From the NCBI RefSeq assembly GCF_000739715.2, contig NZ_BBJC02000001.1, positions 202,843 through 266,842 on the forward strand: a DNA stretch of 64,000 nucleotides. The letters run 5' to 3'. Origin of the DNA: Falsirhodobacter sp. alg1 (GTDB taxonomy: Bacteria; Pseudomonadota; Alphaproteobacteria; Rhodobacterales; Rhodobacteraceae). Below, piece after piece: positions 47,710-56,970 of this stretch. Under the pieces are notes generated by a model. That model was not told the DNA's origin, did not search any database, and saw only the letters and a list, made by a program, of their open reading frames with translations. Position 1 is the stretch's first letter. Each line of letters starts with the position of its first letter. A program made the translations under genes and the position numbers.

Positions 47710-49164
47710 ATGTTCGATACCGTTATCCATTCCGGCACCCTTGTAACCGCCAGTGATGTGTTTCGCGGCGATATCGGCATCAAGGACGGGCGCATCGCGG
47801 CCATTGCCGAAACCATTTCCGGTGGAGACAGGCGCATCGATGCCGGTGGGCGCCTTGTGATGCCTGGCGGCATTGAGGCGCATGCCCATATCGCGCAGGA
47901 AAGTTCCTCGGGGGTGATGACGGCCGACGATTACTATACCGGGTCCGTTTCGGCGGCGTTCGGCGGAAATTCCAGCTTCATCCCCTTCGCAGGCCAGCAT
48001 CGTGGCCAGTCGGTGGATGATGTGCTGGCCACCTATGATGAACGGTCAAGGCGGTCGGTTATCGATTACAGCTACCATCTGATCATTTCCGACCCGACCG
48101 AGGCCGTGCTGAACGATGAGCTGCCGCGCGCGTTCAAACGGGGGATCACCTCGTTCAAGGTGTTCATGACCTATGATCTGATGAACCTCGGGGACGGGGG
48201 GATGCTGGATATCCTGACCGTGGCCAAGGCGCATGGCGCGATCACGATGGTACATGCCGAAAACAACGAGATGGTCAAATGGATGAACCGCCGTCTGGCG
48301 GCCAAGGGCCTGACCGCACCCCGGTACCATGCCATCAGCCGCCCCGAGCTGGCCGAGGAGGAGGCGATCAACCGTGCCATATCGCTTGCCAAACTGGTCG
48401 ATGCGCCGCTGTTCATTGTCCATGTGTCCACGGCGGGCGGGGCCGCACTGGTGCAGCGCGCCAAACTGGACGGGGTAAAGCTGTTCGCCGAAACCTGCCC
48501 GCAATATCTGGCGCTGACCCGCGACGATCTAGACCGACCGGGGATGGAGGGGGCAAAGTTCATGTGTTCTCCACCGCTTCGCGACAGGGAAACGCAGCAG
48601 GCGCTGTGGCGTCACGTGCAATCGGGCACGTTTGAAAGCGTATCCTCGGACCATGCCCCGTACCGTTACGATGCATCTGGAAAATTCACCGCAGGACCGG
48701 ATGCCCCATACCCCAAGATCGCCAACGGGATGCCCGGCATTGCCGCACGCCTGCCGTATTTGTTCTCTGAAGGCGTGGTTGCGGGCCGGATCAGCCTGAA
48801 GCAGTTCGTGGCGCTTTCGGCAACCAATGCGGCGCAGACCTTCGGAATGACAGCCAAAGGCTCTTTGGCGCCGGGAATGGATGCGGATATCGCGATCTGG
48901 AATCCCGATGTGACGCGCAAAGTGACGTTGGCGGACCAGCACGACAATATGGATTTCACCCCGTTCGAGGGGATGGAGCTGACGGGCGTTCCCGAGATCG
49001 TTCTGAACCGCGGCAATATCATCGTGGAACATGGCACCCTGCGTGCGGCCGAAGGGCAGGGGCGTTTCGTGCCCCGTGCCACAGTCGATCTGACGGGAAA
49101 ACCCGGCTATCTGGCCAAGGAACTGGACCCCGCACATAATTTCGGCACAAGGATCGCGCCATGA
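47710..49164 (+). CDS. D-hydantoinase / dihydropyrimidinase
   Basis: Metal-dependent cyclic amidohydrolase of 484 residues that opens hydantoin or dihydropyrimidine rings to carbamoyl amino acids. Metal-site landmarks: HAHIAQ (the two His of the HxH), carbamylated Lys in SFKVFMTYD, His in MVHAENNEM and IVHVSTAGG, Asp in SSDHAPYRY. It overlaps the next gene by four bases (ATGA). With the hydrolase and racemase it forms a full hydantoin-to-D-amino acid route. It could equally serve in pyrimidine breakdown, but the racemase next door favours hydantoins. Confidence 0.9.
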   Translation: MFDTVIHSGTLVTASDVFRGDIGIKDGRIAAIAETISGGDRRIDAGGRLVMPGGIEAHAHIAQESSSGVMTADDYYTGSVSAAFGGNSSFIPFAGQHRGQSVDDVLATYDERSRRSVIDYSYHLIISDPTEAVLNDELPRAFKRGITSFKVFMTYDLMNLGDGGMLDILTVAKAHGAITMVHAENNEMVKWMNRRLAAKGLTAPRYHAISRPELAEEEAINRAISLAKLVDAPLFIVHVSTAGGAALVQRAKLDGVKLFAETCPQYLALTRDDLDRPGMEGAKFMCSPPLRDRETQQALWRHVQSGTFESVSSDHAPYRYDASGKFTAGPDAPYPKIANGMPGIAARLPYLFSEGVVAGRISLKQFVALSATNAAQTFGMTAKGSLAPGMDADIAIWNPDVTRKVTLADQHDNMDFTPFEGMELTGVPEIVLNRGNIIVEHGTLRAAEGQGRFVPRATVDLTGKPGYLAKELDPAHNFGTRIAP

Positions 49165-49787
49165 TACTGGTGATCAACCCGAATTCGGATCAGGCGGTAA
49201 CGGACGGATTGGCCGCAGCGCTTGTGCCCTACGGCCCGCATTTTCATTGCATCAGCATTCCCGATAGCCCCGCCACGATATCCACGGCCGAGGATGTGGC
49301 AAGATCCGGCCTGCGGGTTCTGGAGGTTGCTGCGGAGTATCCACGGGCGCGCGCGATCATCACCGCCTGTTTCTCCGACCCGGGGCTGGACTTGCTGCGT
49401 GCTGCGGGGCGGACGGCCTTCGGCATTCAGGAGTGCGGTATCCTGACGGCGATGGCACGGGCCGACAGGTTCGGAATCATCGCGCTGTCACCCCGGTCCG
49501 TCCCCCGGCATACGGTGCGGATGCGGCAGATGGGCGTTCTGGACCGGTTGGCGGGCGAAGTTGCGCTGTCGGGTGCATCCGCTCTGGAGGCGGGCACTTC
49601 GCCTGTGGTGTTGGAGGAAACGCTGGAGGCCGGTGCCACGCTGGTTTCCATGGGGGCGGGTGCCATTGTGCTGGGCTGTGCCGGTTTCGCCCCGCGTCGC
49701 CGGCTGCTGGAGGAGCGGCTGGGTGTACCGGTGATCGATCCGGCGCAGGCCGCTGCCGTCATGGCGCTTGGCGCGGTGCTTGCCTGA
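49161..49787 (+). CDS. Asp/Glu/hydantoin racemase family protein
   Basis: 208-residue enzyme with two catalytic Cys regions (ITACFSDPG, about residue 70, and LGCAGF, about 172) and the N-terminal INPNSD motif. Hydantoin racemases convert L-5-substituted hydantoins to the D form used by the hydantoinase. It overlaps both neighbours by one to four bases, so translation is coupled. A related allantoin racemase activity cannot be excluded. Confidence 0.87.
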   Translation: MILVINPNSDQAVTDGLAAALVPYGPHFHCISIPDSPATISTAEDVARSGLRVLEVAAEYPRARAIITACFSDPGLDLLRAAGRTAFGIQECGILTAMARADRFGIIALSPRSVPRHTVRMRQMGVLDRLAGEVALSGASALEAGTSPVVLEETLEAGATLVSMGAGAIVLGCAGFAPRRRLLEERLGVPVIDPAQAAAVMALGAVLA

Positions 49788-50713
49788 TGCCGCCGCGCTC
49801 CACCACGCTTCCCGATATGTCGCTGCGGATGCTGGAAATATTCGCGACGATGATGCGGTGCGCCACTACGGTCGAAACGGCGGATGTCCTGAAGATCTCG
49901 CAGCCCGCCGTATCTGCCGGATTGCGCCAGCTGGAATCGCAGTTGGGGATACAGCTGTTCGAACGTACGGCGCGCAGGCTGACGCCAACCGCCGAAGCGC
50001 GTGAACTTTATGAGGAAATCCGCCCGATCTTCGGATTGATGCGCGGATTTTCCATGCGTGCGCGCGACATGAAGCTGGGGTTGGCCGGTCGGCTGCGCAT
50101 CATCTCTACCCCGCCATTGGGGCAGACGATGGCCCCGATGGCGTTGGAGCGGCTGTTGCGGGACGGTCCCGATGTTTCCATCAATTTCGATATCGGCCGT
50201 CTGGAAACGGTGATCGAGGCTGTGCAGACCGGAATGGCGGATATCGGCCTTGCGCTGACGCAGGACCGGTTCGATACTGTGAATATGGATATCTTGCAGC
50301 GCGCCCATATGGTTGCCCTCGTTCCCGCGGATGGCCCGTTGGCAGGTCGTGCCCAGATCACCCCCGAAGATCTGGAGGGGACGCCGCTGGTGGGCCTGAC
50401 GCAGGAATCCAATATCGGCCAACTGGTGCGCGCCGCCTTTGACCAGACAGGTTTCCAATATTCCCCGCGGGTCGAGGTGCGGTACTGCGAGACGGCAACC
50501 GTCCTTGCGGGGCGGCGGTTGGGCGCAACCGTCGTGGACCCGTATTCTGCCTGCATGCATGGGCCAACACTGGTCGAACGCCCCTTCCTGCCGCTGTGTG
50601 AGGTGCGGGCCGTGCTGTTTACCCGCAAGGGTGTGCCGCATACCGGCCTCATGCATCGTTTCATCGCGCAATTACGCGCCTGTTTTGCCGAGCGTCTGTT
50701 GGATGGCGCATAG
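49787..50713 (+). CDS. LysR-family regulator of the hydantoin operon
   Basis: 308-residue regulator: N-terminal helix-turn-helix (about 15-70: MLEIFATMMRCATTVETADVLKISQPAVSAGLRQLE; in part QPAVSAGLRQLESQLG) and C-terminal effector-binding domain (from about 95). The start overlaps the racemase stop (TGATG). Unlike most LysR genes it is in the same direction and operon as its likely targets. It therefore may act in trans on the AT-rich promoter at 43622-43825. Confidence 0.87.
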   Translation: MPPRSTTLPDMSLRMLEIFATMMRCATTVETADVLKISQPAVSAGLRQLESQLGIQLFERTARRLTPTAEARELYEEIRPIFGLMRGFSMRARDMKLGLAGRLRIISTPPLGQTMAPMALERLLRDGPDVSINFDIGRLETVIEAVQTGMADIGLALTQDRFDTVNMDILQRAHMVALVPADGPLAGRAQITPEDLEGTPLVGLTQESNIGQLVRAAFDQTGFQYSPRVEVRYCETATVLAGRRLGATVVDPYSACMHGPTLVERPFLPLCEVRAVLFTRKGVPHTGLMHRFIAQLRACFAERLLDGA

Positions 50714-50725
50714 AAAGAAGTGTTG

Positions 50726-51673
50726 ATGACTGATATTTTGCTCCGCGTTGAAGGCCCCGTTTATCAGGCCGCCCTTGGCCAGTACTTCACGGTACATGAC
50801 GGGTCCAAAGGGCTGGATGCGCTGCCGCCCGAGATACTGGCGAAAATCCGTGTGGTGGTCACGAATGGAACGGTCGGTCTGACGGCGGCCGAGATGGATC
50901 TTTTGCCGAACCTCGGTCTGATCAGTACGGTCGGCACGGGATATGAAAAGGTGCAGATCCACGAGGCCTTTGCCCGCGATATCGATGTGACCCATGCGGC
51001 CGGCACCAATGCCGTTGCGGTGGCCGAGCATACGATCGGCATGATCATCGGGCTGATGCGCAAGCTGGCCAGATACGATGAAACGACGCGTGCCGGTCAA
51101 TGGCGTGGGGCCATGGGGCCGACGCCGATGGTTTCGGGTAAACGGATCGGCATTTTCGGAATGGGCGGTGTCGGTCGCCGGGTGGCGCAGCTGGCCGAAG
51201 CCTTCGGCATGCCCGTCAGCTATTGCAGCCGGACCGCCAAGGATACGCCGAACTGGGCCTTCGTGTCGGATCTGGAAACCCTTGCCGCGCAGGTGGATGT
51301 GCTGGTTCTGACCGTGCCGGGCGGGCCGGAAACCCATCACGCGGTCAACGAAGCTGTTCTGGCCGCGTTGGGCCCCGATGGTTACGTGGTCAATGTGGGT
51401 CGCGGTTCCGTGGTGAAAACGGAGGCGCTGATAGAGGCGCTGCATTCCGGGCGCATTGCCGGTGCCGCCCTCGATGTGTTCGAGGATGAGCCCCATATTC
51501 CTGAAGAGCTGCGCCGCAGTCCCGATGTGCTGCTGTCCCCACACGTCGCGGGGCTGGCGCTGGAGGTGCAGGAGCTGAGCGCGGCGCTGCTGAAGCGCAA
51601 TATCGATGCCTTTACCGCAAAGGCGCCACTGGTGTCACCCGTTCCCGAAATGGCGCAGCGCACCACGGGGTGA
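50726..51673 (+). CDS. D-2-hydroxyacid dehydrogenase
   Basis: NAD(P)-dependent enzyme of 315 residues with the dinucleotide loop GIFGMGGVGRRVAQ (about 140-155) and the catalytic set: Arg in NVGRGSVV, Glu in FEDEPHIP and His in SPHVAGLA. It interconverts a 2-keto acid and a D-2-hydroxy acid, for example hydroxypyruvate or glyoxylate. ATG at 50726 is preceded by AGAAAGAAG. It follows LysR by 12 bases, so it may belong to the hydantoin operon, or serve C1/glycine-type keto acids from the next cluster. Confidence 0.87.
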   Translation: MTDILLRVEGPVYQAALGQYFTVHDGSKGLDALPPEILAKIRVVVTNGTVGLTAAEMDLLPNLGLISTVGTGYEKVQIHEAFARDIDVTHAAGTNAVAVAEHTIGMIIGLMRKLARYDETTRAGQWRGAMGPTPMVSGKRIGIFGMGGVGRRVAQLAEAFGMPVSYCSRTAKDTPNWAFVSDLETLAAQVDVLVLTVPGGPETHHAVNEAVLAALGPDGYVVNVGRGSVVKTEALIEALHSGRIAGAALDVFEDEPHIPEELRRSPDVLLSPHVAGLALEVQELSAALLKRNIDAFTAKAPLVSPVPEMAQRTTG

Positions 51674-51858
51674 ACCGACCCTTGAACGCATATCATCGCC
51701 ACGGCCCTTAGGGAGCCGCCATGGCGATGACACGTATGAATGAAGCGCCTCTTCTGCCCTGTTCTGCGACAATTCCTTCGTGGCCTTGGAAAACAAGCAG
51801 GCATAAGATGGAACGATCATCCAGCATGATGCGACGCAACAAGACCGGAAGTAATCGA

Positions 51859-52503
51859 ATGGCCCAGACACCTGCCGCCGCGGTGCAATTGACGCAGAAC
51901 CCGCATGCCGTACGGGAGGCACGCGAGAAAAACCTTGAGGTCGCCATCGGGCATGAGGTTCGCAAGCTGCGCCAGCGCCAAAGGATGACGGGGGCCGATC
52001 TGGCGGCACAGACCGGCCTGTCTGTGGGAATGCTGTCAAAGATTGAAAACGGCGTTATTTCCGCCTCGCTGACCACGATCCAGATTCTGGCGAATGCGCT
52101 GCGCGTGCCTTTGGTGCAGCTGTTTTCCGGATATGAGGAGCCGCGCGGGGCCATGCATGTGAAGGCCGGAACCGCGCTGGAAATCGATCGTGCAGGCACC
52201 CGTGCAGGCCATCAGTACCACATGCTGGGCCATATCGGGTCCAACAACTCCGGCGTGGTGGTGGAGCCGTACATGATCGTGCTGACAGAGGATAGCGACC
52301 GCTTTCCCACGTTCCAGCACGAAGGGATAGAGACGCTGTATATGCTGGAAGGCCGGATAGGATATCGCCACGCCGACCAGATCTATGATCTGGAGCCGGG
52401 GGACAGCCTCGTGTTCGACGCAGACTCACCCCATGGTCCGCAGGTGCTGACCACGCTTCCGGCCCGCTATCTGTCGATCATCTGCTATCCGCAATCGAAG
52501 TGA
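51859..52503 (+). CDS. XRE-family regulator with cupin domain (methylamine cluster)
   Basis: 214-residue regulator: N-terminal helix-turn-helix (about 25-80: HEVRKLRQRQRMTGADLAAQTGLSVG; in part LAAQTGLSVGMLSKIENG) and a C-terminal cupin domain (about 130-210; HEGIETLYMLEG, PHGPQ). Start 51859 has GGAAG upstream; an in-frame ATG at 51721 adds 46 residues that look unlike the family. Located just before the mgs/gma/mgd genes, it is the likely controller of methylamine metabolism. The cupin may bind a nitrogen or C1 compound. Confidence 0.83.
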   Translation: MAQTPAAAVQLTQNPHAVREAREKNLEVAIGHEVRKLRQRQRMTGADLAAQTGLSVGMLSKIENGVISASLTTIQILANALRVPLVQLFSGYEEPRGAMHVKAGTALEIDRAGTRAGHQYHMLGHIGSNNSGVVVEPYMIVLTEDSDRFPTFQHEGIETLYMLEGRIGYRHADQIYDLEPGDSLVFDADSPHGPQVLTTLPARYLSIICYPQSK

Positions 52504-52533
52504 ACGGGCGTTTTCCGTTCGGATTCCGCCCGT
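52504..52533 (+). terminator. Possible terminator after the XRE-cupin gene
   Basis: Stem ACGGGCG/CGCCCGT (7 bp) around a 16-base loop, directly after the stop; a third ACGGGCG copy lies at 52558-52564. No T-run, so it could also be an operator. Confidence 0.3.
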
Positions 52534-52608
52534 AATTATGGCGTGGGTGCCTAAAATACGGGCGAAGCCTTTCTAGGAAAGATTTATTCCCCACAGGATC
52601 TCATACTT

Positions 52609-52639
52609 ATTGAAGGTCAATTTTTATTCCTGTTAGTAA
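52609..52639 (+). promoter_or_regulatory. Candidate promoter and operator of the mgs-gma-mgd operon
   Basis: A perfect 5-3-5 inverted repeat ATTGA-AGG-TCAAT (52609-52621) overlaps a -35-like TTGAAG (52610-52615). A -10-like TAGTAA (52634-52639) follows at 18 bases. The repeat is about 55 bases before mgsA and could bind the XRE-cupin protein encoded just upstream. Confidence 0.45.
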
Positions 52640-52675
52640 AGTTCTTAACGCAGAACCAAGCTAACGGAGAATGGA

Positions 52676-53563
52676 ATGTGTGGCATTGTTGGTCTGTTCC
52701 TGAAGAAAGAAGAGCTGCGCCCGCAGTTGGGGGGCCTTCTAGCCGACATGCTGATCACCATGACGGATCGTGGGCCCGATAGCGCGGGTATCGCAATCTA
52801 TGGCGACGAAGCTGACGGCCTGAAGATGACGATCCAGTCAGATACGCCCGACAGCGATTTTGCCGGGCTGGAGGCGGCTTTGGGCGACGTTCTGGGCCAG
52901 CCGGTCACCGTGCGGGTTGTCGATACCCATGCCGTCATCACATTGCCCGAAGGGGCCGAACCTGCCGCCCGCGCCTTCATGGACAGCCGTGGCCTGCGCA
53001 TCATGGGTTCCGGCACCGCGATGGAGATCTTCAAGGAGATCGGCCTGCCCAAGGATGTTGCGGCCCGTTTCGGGCTGCGCGAGATGGCAGGCAGCCATGG
53101 CATCGGCCACACCCGCATGGCCACCGAAAGCGCCGTCACCACCCTTGGCGCGCATCCGTTCTCAACCGGTGCGGATCAATGCCTGGTGCATAACGGCTCT
53201 CTCTCGAACCACAATCAGATGCGCCGCGTGCTGACACAGAAGGGTTTTGCCCCCCGCACGCAGAACGATACTGAAATTGCCGCCTGCTATATTTCGTCCC
53301 GTCTGGCCGAAGGGTCGGGCCTGGGGGAGGCGCTGGAAGGGACATTGGAGGATCTGGACGGATTTTTCACCTTTGTGGTCGGCACCCGTAACGGCTTTGG
53401 TGTGGTGCGGGACCCGATCGCCTGCAAGCCCGCCGTCATGGCCGAAACCGATGACTACGTCGCCTTTGGCAGCGAATACCGCGCGCTGGCCAACCTGCCG
53501 GGCATCGAGACGGCCCGCGTCTGGGAGCCCGAGCCTGCAACCGTCTATTTCTGGGAGCGTTGA
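52676..53563 (+). CDS. mgsA: N-methylglutamate synthase subunit A (glutamine amidotransferase type II)
   Basis: 295-residue class II amidotransferase-like subunit with N-terminal catalytic Cys (MCGIVGLF; Cys2) and the HTRMATESAVTT and HNGSLSNH motifs. Related proteins GlxB/GltB-N remove the amide group; in N-methylglutamate synthase this part handles gamma-glutamylmethylamide and passes methylamine on to the synthase. It begins the mgsABC-gmaS run; the next gene starts two bases after its stop. Confidence 0.9.
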   Translation: MCGIVGLFLKKEELRPQLGGLLADMLITMTDRGPDSAGIAIYGDEADGLKMTIQSDTPDSDFAGLEAALGDVLGQPVTVRVVDTHAVITLPEGAEPAARAFMDSRGLRIMGSGTAMEIFKEIGLPKDVAARFGLREMAGSHGIGHTRMATESAVTTLGAHPFSTGADQCLVHNGSLSNHNQMRRVLTQKGFAPRTQNDTEIAACYISSRLAEGSGLGEALEGTLEDLDGFFTFVVGTRNGFGVVRDPIACKPAVMAETDDYVAFGSEYRALANLPGIETARVWEPEPATVYFWER

Positions 53564-53564
53564 G

Positions 53565-54248
53565 ATGCAGACCATCGACCTTGCCACCACGCCGTTGCGC
53601 GACATGAATGCCATGCTTCAGTCGCAGGCCGCCCAAACCAACCAGACGGCCTGGAACATCGTGAACCCAAAGGGGGCGCATGCCATCGCGGTCGGTCTTG
53701 ATGCACCGATCGAGGTCACCGTCAGCGGCTCCACCGGCTATTATTGCGGTGGAATGAACAAGCAGGCCAGTATCCACATCGCAGGGTCCGCCGGGCCGGG
53801 GGTGGCGGAAAACATGATGTCCGGAACCGTCGTGATCGAGGGGGATGCCAGCCAGTACGCAGGTGCGACAGGGCAGGGCGGGCTGCTGGTGATCAAGGGG
53901 AACGCCTCTTCCCGCTGCGGCATCTCGATGAAGGGGATCGACATCGTGGTGCATGGCAACATCGGCCATATGTCCGCCTTCATGGCCCAATCGGGCAATC
54001 TTGTGGTGCTTGGCGATGCCGGTGATGCCTTGGGCGACAGTCTGTACGAGGCGCGGCTGTTCGTGCGCGGCAATGTCAAAAGCCTTGGTGCAGATTGCAT
54101 CGAGAAAGAGATGCGCCCCGAACATCTGGAAATCCTGCGCGACCTGCTGGACCGCGCCGGCGCGGATGCGAAACCCGAAGAGTTCCGGCGCTATGGCTCT
54201 GCCCGCACGCTTTATCATTTCCACGTCGACAACGCCTCAGCCTATTAA
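53565..54248 (+). CDS. mgsB: N-methylglutamate synthase subunit B (GltB C-terminal-like, beta-helix)
   Basis: 227-residue protein of the GXGXG type, with Gly-rich right-handed beta-helix turns (GYYCGGMNKQAS, GDASQYAGATGQGG, GNIGHMSAFMAQSG). It corresponds to the C-terminal domain of glutamate synthase large subunit, thought to have a structural role between the amidotransferase and FMN domains. Start at 53565, two bases after the mgsA stop; the following gene is 11 bases away. Confidence 0.9.
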   Translation: MQTIDLATTPLRDMNAMLQSQAAQTNQTAWNIVNPKGAHAIAVGLDAPIEVTVSGSTGYYCGGMNKQASIHIAGSAGPGVAENMMSGTVVIEGDASQYAGATGQGGLLVIKGNASSRCGISMKGIDIVVHGNIGHMSAFMAQSGNLVVLGDAGDALGDSLYEARLFVRGNVKSLGADCIEKEMRPEHLEILRDLLDRAGADAKPEEFRRYGSARTLYHFHVDNASAY

Positions 54249-54259
54249 GGACCGGACCC

Positions 54260-55588
54260 ATGGATAAGAAAACGCCCCAGACAGTTCCGCGCCAGTCCTG
54301 GACATTCTCCAACGAGGCGAACTCGGAAATCCGCCGCGCCGCCGCCACCGGCATCTACGACATCCGCGGTGGCGGCGCCAAGCGCAAGGTACCGCATTTC
54401 GACGACCTTCTGTTCCTTGGCGCCTCGATGAGCCGCTATCCGTTGGAAGGGTACCGCGAGAAATGTTCCACCGAGGTGGTGCTGGGAACGCGCTTTGCCA
54501 AGAAGCCGATCCGTCTGAAGATTCCGGTCACGATTGCCGGAATGTCGTTCGGCGCGCTGTCGGCCAATGCCAAGGAGGCATTGGGCCGGGGGGCAACGGC
54601 AATGGGCACCTCCACCACCACGGGGGATGGGGGCATGACCAACGAGGAACGCAACCATTCCGAAACGCTGGTCTATCAGTACCTGCCTTCGCGTTACGGT
54701 ATGAATCCGGATGATCTGCGCCGAGCCGATGCGATCGAGATCGTGGTCGGGCAGGGGGCCAAGCCGGGCGGTGGCGGTATGCTGCTGGGCCAGAAGATCA
54801 CCGAACGTGTGGCCGGAATGCGCAATCTGCCGGTGGGGATCGACCAGCGGTCTGCCTGCCGCCACCCCGACTGGACAGGGCCGGATGATCTGGAGATCAA
54901 GATCCTCGAAATCCGCGAGATCACGGGATGGGAAAAGCCGATCTACGTGAAGATCGGAGGCGCACGCCCCTATTACGACACCGCCTTGGCCGTGAAGGCC
55001 GGTGCAGATGTCGTGGTTCTGGACGGCATGCAGGGCGGCACGGCTGCAACGCAGGATGTGTTCATCGAAAACGTCGGCCAGCCCACGCTTGCCTGTATCC
55101 GCCCCGCAGTGCGCGCGTTGCAGGATCTGGGAATGCACCGTCAGGTCCAGCTCATTGTTTCGGGTGGTATCCGGACAGGGGCAGATGTGGCCAAAGCCCT
55201 GGCTTTGGGGGCAGATGCCGTGGCCATCGGCACGGCGGCGCTGGTCGCCCTGGGCGATAACGACCCGCATCTGGAGGAAGAGTACCAGAAGCTGGGCACC
55301 ACCGCCGGCGCCTATGACGATTGGCACGAAGGTCGTGACCCTGCCGGTATTACCACGCAGGATCCCGAACTGATGGCCCGTCTGGACCCGGAAGAGGCGG
55401 GGCGCAGGCTGCGCAACTATCTCGCGGTGCTGACCCTGGAATGCCAGACGATCGCGCGGGCCTGCGGCAAAAGCCATGTGCATAATCTGGAGCCCGAAGA
55501 TCTTTGCGCCCTGACGATCGAAGCTGCGGCAATGGCGGGTGTGCCATTGGCCGGAACCGACTGGATCCCCGGCAAGTCCGGACTTTGA
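54260..55588 (+). CDS. mgsC: N-methylglutamate synthase subunit C (FMN glutamate synthase-like)
   Basis: 442-residue FMN-binding synthase-domain protein (FMN-binding FMN/Fe-S type GltB central part) that condenses methylamine with 2-oxoglutarate and reduces the imine to N-methylglutamate. Landmarks: MSFGALSANAKEALGRGA, GQGAKPGGGGMLLGQK, and the FMN phosphate site SGGIRTGADVAKALALGADAV, seen in part as GGIRTGADVAKALALGA. Three Cys occur in the C-terminal third (about 400-425), which may hold an Fe-S cluster. A longer reading upstream (54095) lies inside mgsB. Confidence 0.88.
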   Translation: MDKKTPQTVPRQSWTFSNEANSEIRRAAATGIYDIRGGGAKRKVPHFDDLLFLGASMSRYPLEGYREKCSTEVVLGTRFAKKPIRLKIPVTIAGMSFGALSANAKEALGRGATAMGTSTTTGDGGMTNEERNHSETLVYQYLPSRYGMNPDDLRRADAIEIVVGQGAKPGGGGMLLGQKITERVAGMRNLPVGIDQRSACRHPDWTGPDDLEIKILEIREITGWEKPIYVKIGGARPYYDTALAVKAGADVVVLDGMQGGTAATQDVFIENVGQPTLACIRPAVRALQDLGMHRQVQLIVSGGIRTGADVAKALALGADAVAIGTAALVALGDNDPHLEEEYQKLGTTAGAYDDWHEGRDPAGITTQDPELMARLDPEEAGRRLRNYLAVLTLECQTIARACGKSHVHNLEPEDLCALTIEAAAMAGVPLAGTDWIPGKSGL

Positions 55589-55635
55589 ACGTGCCTACCG
55601 CCCCTTTCCAATTCCCTGCCTGAGGAAACCGTCCC

Positions 55636-56937
55636 ATGACCGATCTGGCCGCCTTTGCCCAAGCCAAGGGTATCAAGTATTTCATGATTTCCTATACCGA
55701 CCTGTTCGGGGGCCAACGGGCCAAGCTGGTTCCGACGCAGGCCATCGCAGACATGCAGGCGGATGGGGCGGGATTCGCCGGTTTTGCGACATATCTGGAT
55801 CTGACACCGGCACATCCCGATATGCTGGCGGTGCCGGATGCCAGCTCTGTCATCCAGCTGCCGTGGAAAAAGGATGTGGCCTGGGTTGCATCCAACTGCG
55901 TGATGGGCGGCGAACCTCTGGCGCAGGCCCCGCGCAACGTGCTGAACCGTCTGGTGGCCGAAGCGGCCGAGATGGGGCTGGAGATCAAGACAGGTGTGGA
56001 GCCGGAGTTTTTCCTGCTGACCCCCGAAGGCACTGCAATTTCGGACCCCGCCGATACGGCGGCCAAGCCCTGCTATGACCAGCAGGCCATCATGCGCCGC
56101 TATGACGTGATCGCGGAAATCTGCGATCATATGCTGGATCTGGGCTGGGAGGCCTATCAGAACGATCATGAGGACGCGAACGGCCAGTTCGAGATGAACT
56201 GGAAATACGACAGCGCCCTTGCGACTGCCGACAAGCATTCCTTCTTCAAGTTCATGACCCGGTCCATCGCCGAAAAGCACGGGATGCGGGCGACGTTCAT
56301 GCCCAAACCGATCATGGGGCTGACGGGAAATGGCTGTCACGCGCATATTTCCGTCTGGACCAAGGATGGAAAGAACGCATTCTCCGATCCGGCAAAGGAA
56401 TTGAGCTTGTCCGAGGACGGTCGCCATTTCCTGGGCGGGATCATGAAGCATGCTTCGGCTCTGGCGGCGATTACCAACCCAACCGTCAACAGCTACAAAC
56501 GCATCAATGCGCCGCGTACCAATTCGGGCGCGACATGGGCGCCCAATAGCGTGACCTGGACGGGCAACAACCGCACCCATATGGTCCGCGTGCCGGGCCC
56601 CGGCCGGTTCGAGCTGCGCCTGCCCGACGGTGCGGTAAACCCCTATCTGCTACAGGCGGTCATCATCGCGGCAGGGTTGTCGGGCCTGAAATCAAAGGCC
56701 GATCCGGGCAAGCGCTGGGATATCGACATGTATGCCGAGGGGCATAAGGTCGAAGGGGCGCCAAAGCTGCCGCTGAACCTGCTGGATGCCATCCGCGCAT
56801 TTGATGCCGACAAGGAATTCAAGACCGCCCTGGGCGCAGATTTTTCGGCCGCCTTTATCAAGCTGAAGATGCAGGAATGGAATTCCTATACCGCCCATCT
56901 GACCCAGTGGGAGCGTGATACCACGCTTGATGTCTGA
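55636..56937 (+). CDS. gmaS: Gamma-glutamylmethylamide synthetase
   Basis: Glutamine synthetase-like enzyme of 433 residues that joins methylamine to glutamate with ATP, giving gamma-glutamylmethylamide. The N-terminus MTDLAAFAQAKGIKYFMISYTDLFGG and the active-site Glu motif TGVEPEFFLL are seen, with NGCHAHISVW and KRINAPRTNSGATWAP later. These and the operon place it as GmaS rather than ordinary GlnA. It lies between the mgs and mgd genes (47 bases after mgsC, 33 before mgdA). It is the marker of the indirect NMG route of methylamine use as carbon and nitrogen or nitrogen only. Confidence 0.92.
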   Translation: MTDLAAFAQAKGIKYFMISYTDLFGGQRAKLVPTQAIADMQADGAGFAGFATYLDLTPAHPDMLAVPDASSVIQLPWKKDVAWVASNCVMGGEPLAQAPRNVLNRLVAEAAEMGLEIKTGVEPEFFLLTPEGTAISDPADTAAKPCYDQQAIMRRYDVIAEICDHMLDLGWEAYQNDHEDANGQFEMNWKYDSALATADKHSFFKFMTRSIAEKHGMRATFMPKPIMGLTGNGCHAHISVWTKDGKNAFSDPAKELSLSEDGRHFLGGIMKHASALAAITNPTVNSYKRINAPRTNSGATWAPNSVTWTGNNRTHMVRVPGPGRFELRLPDGAVNPYLLQAVIIAAGLSGLKSKADPGKRWDIDMYAEGHKVEGAPKLPLNLLDAIRAFDADKEFKTALGADFSAAFIKLKMQEWNSYTAHLTQWERDTTLDV

Positions 56938-56970
56938 TCGCGTCCCCGAACTTTATATCCCGAGATTCCA

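Noticed and set aside
55636-56937. Annotation as ordinary glutamine synthetase
   Set aside because: Its place between mgsC and mgdA and the MTDLAAFAQAKGIKYF N-terminus fit gamma-glutamylmethylamide synthetase.
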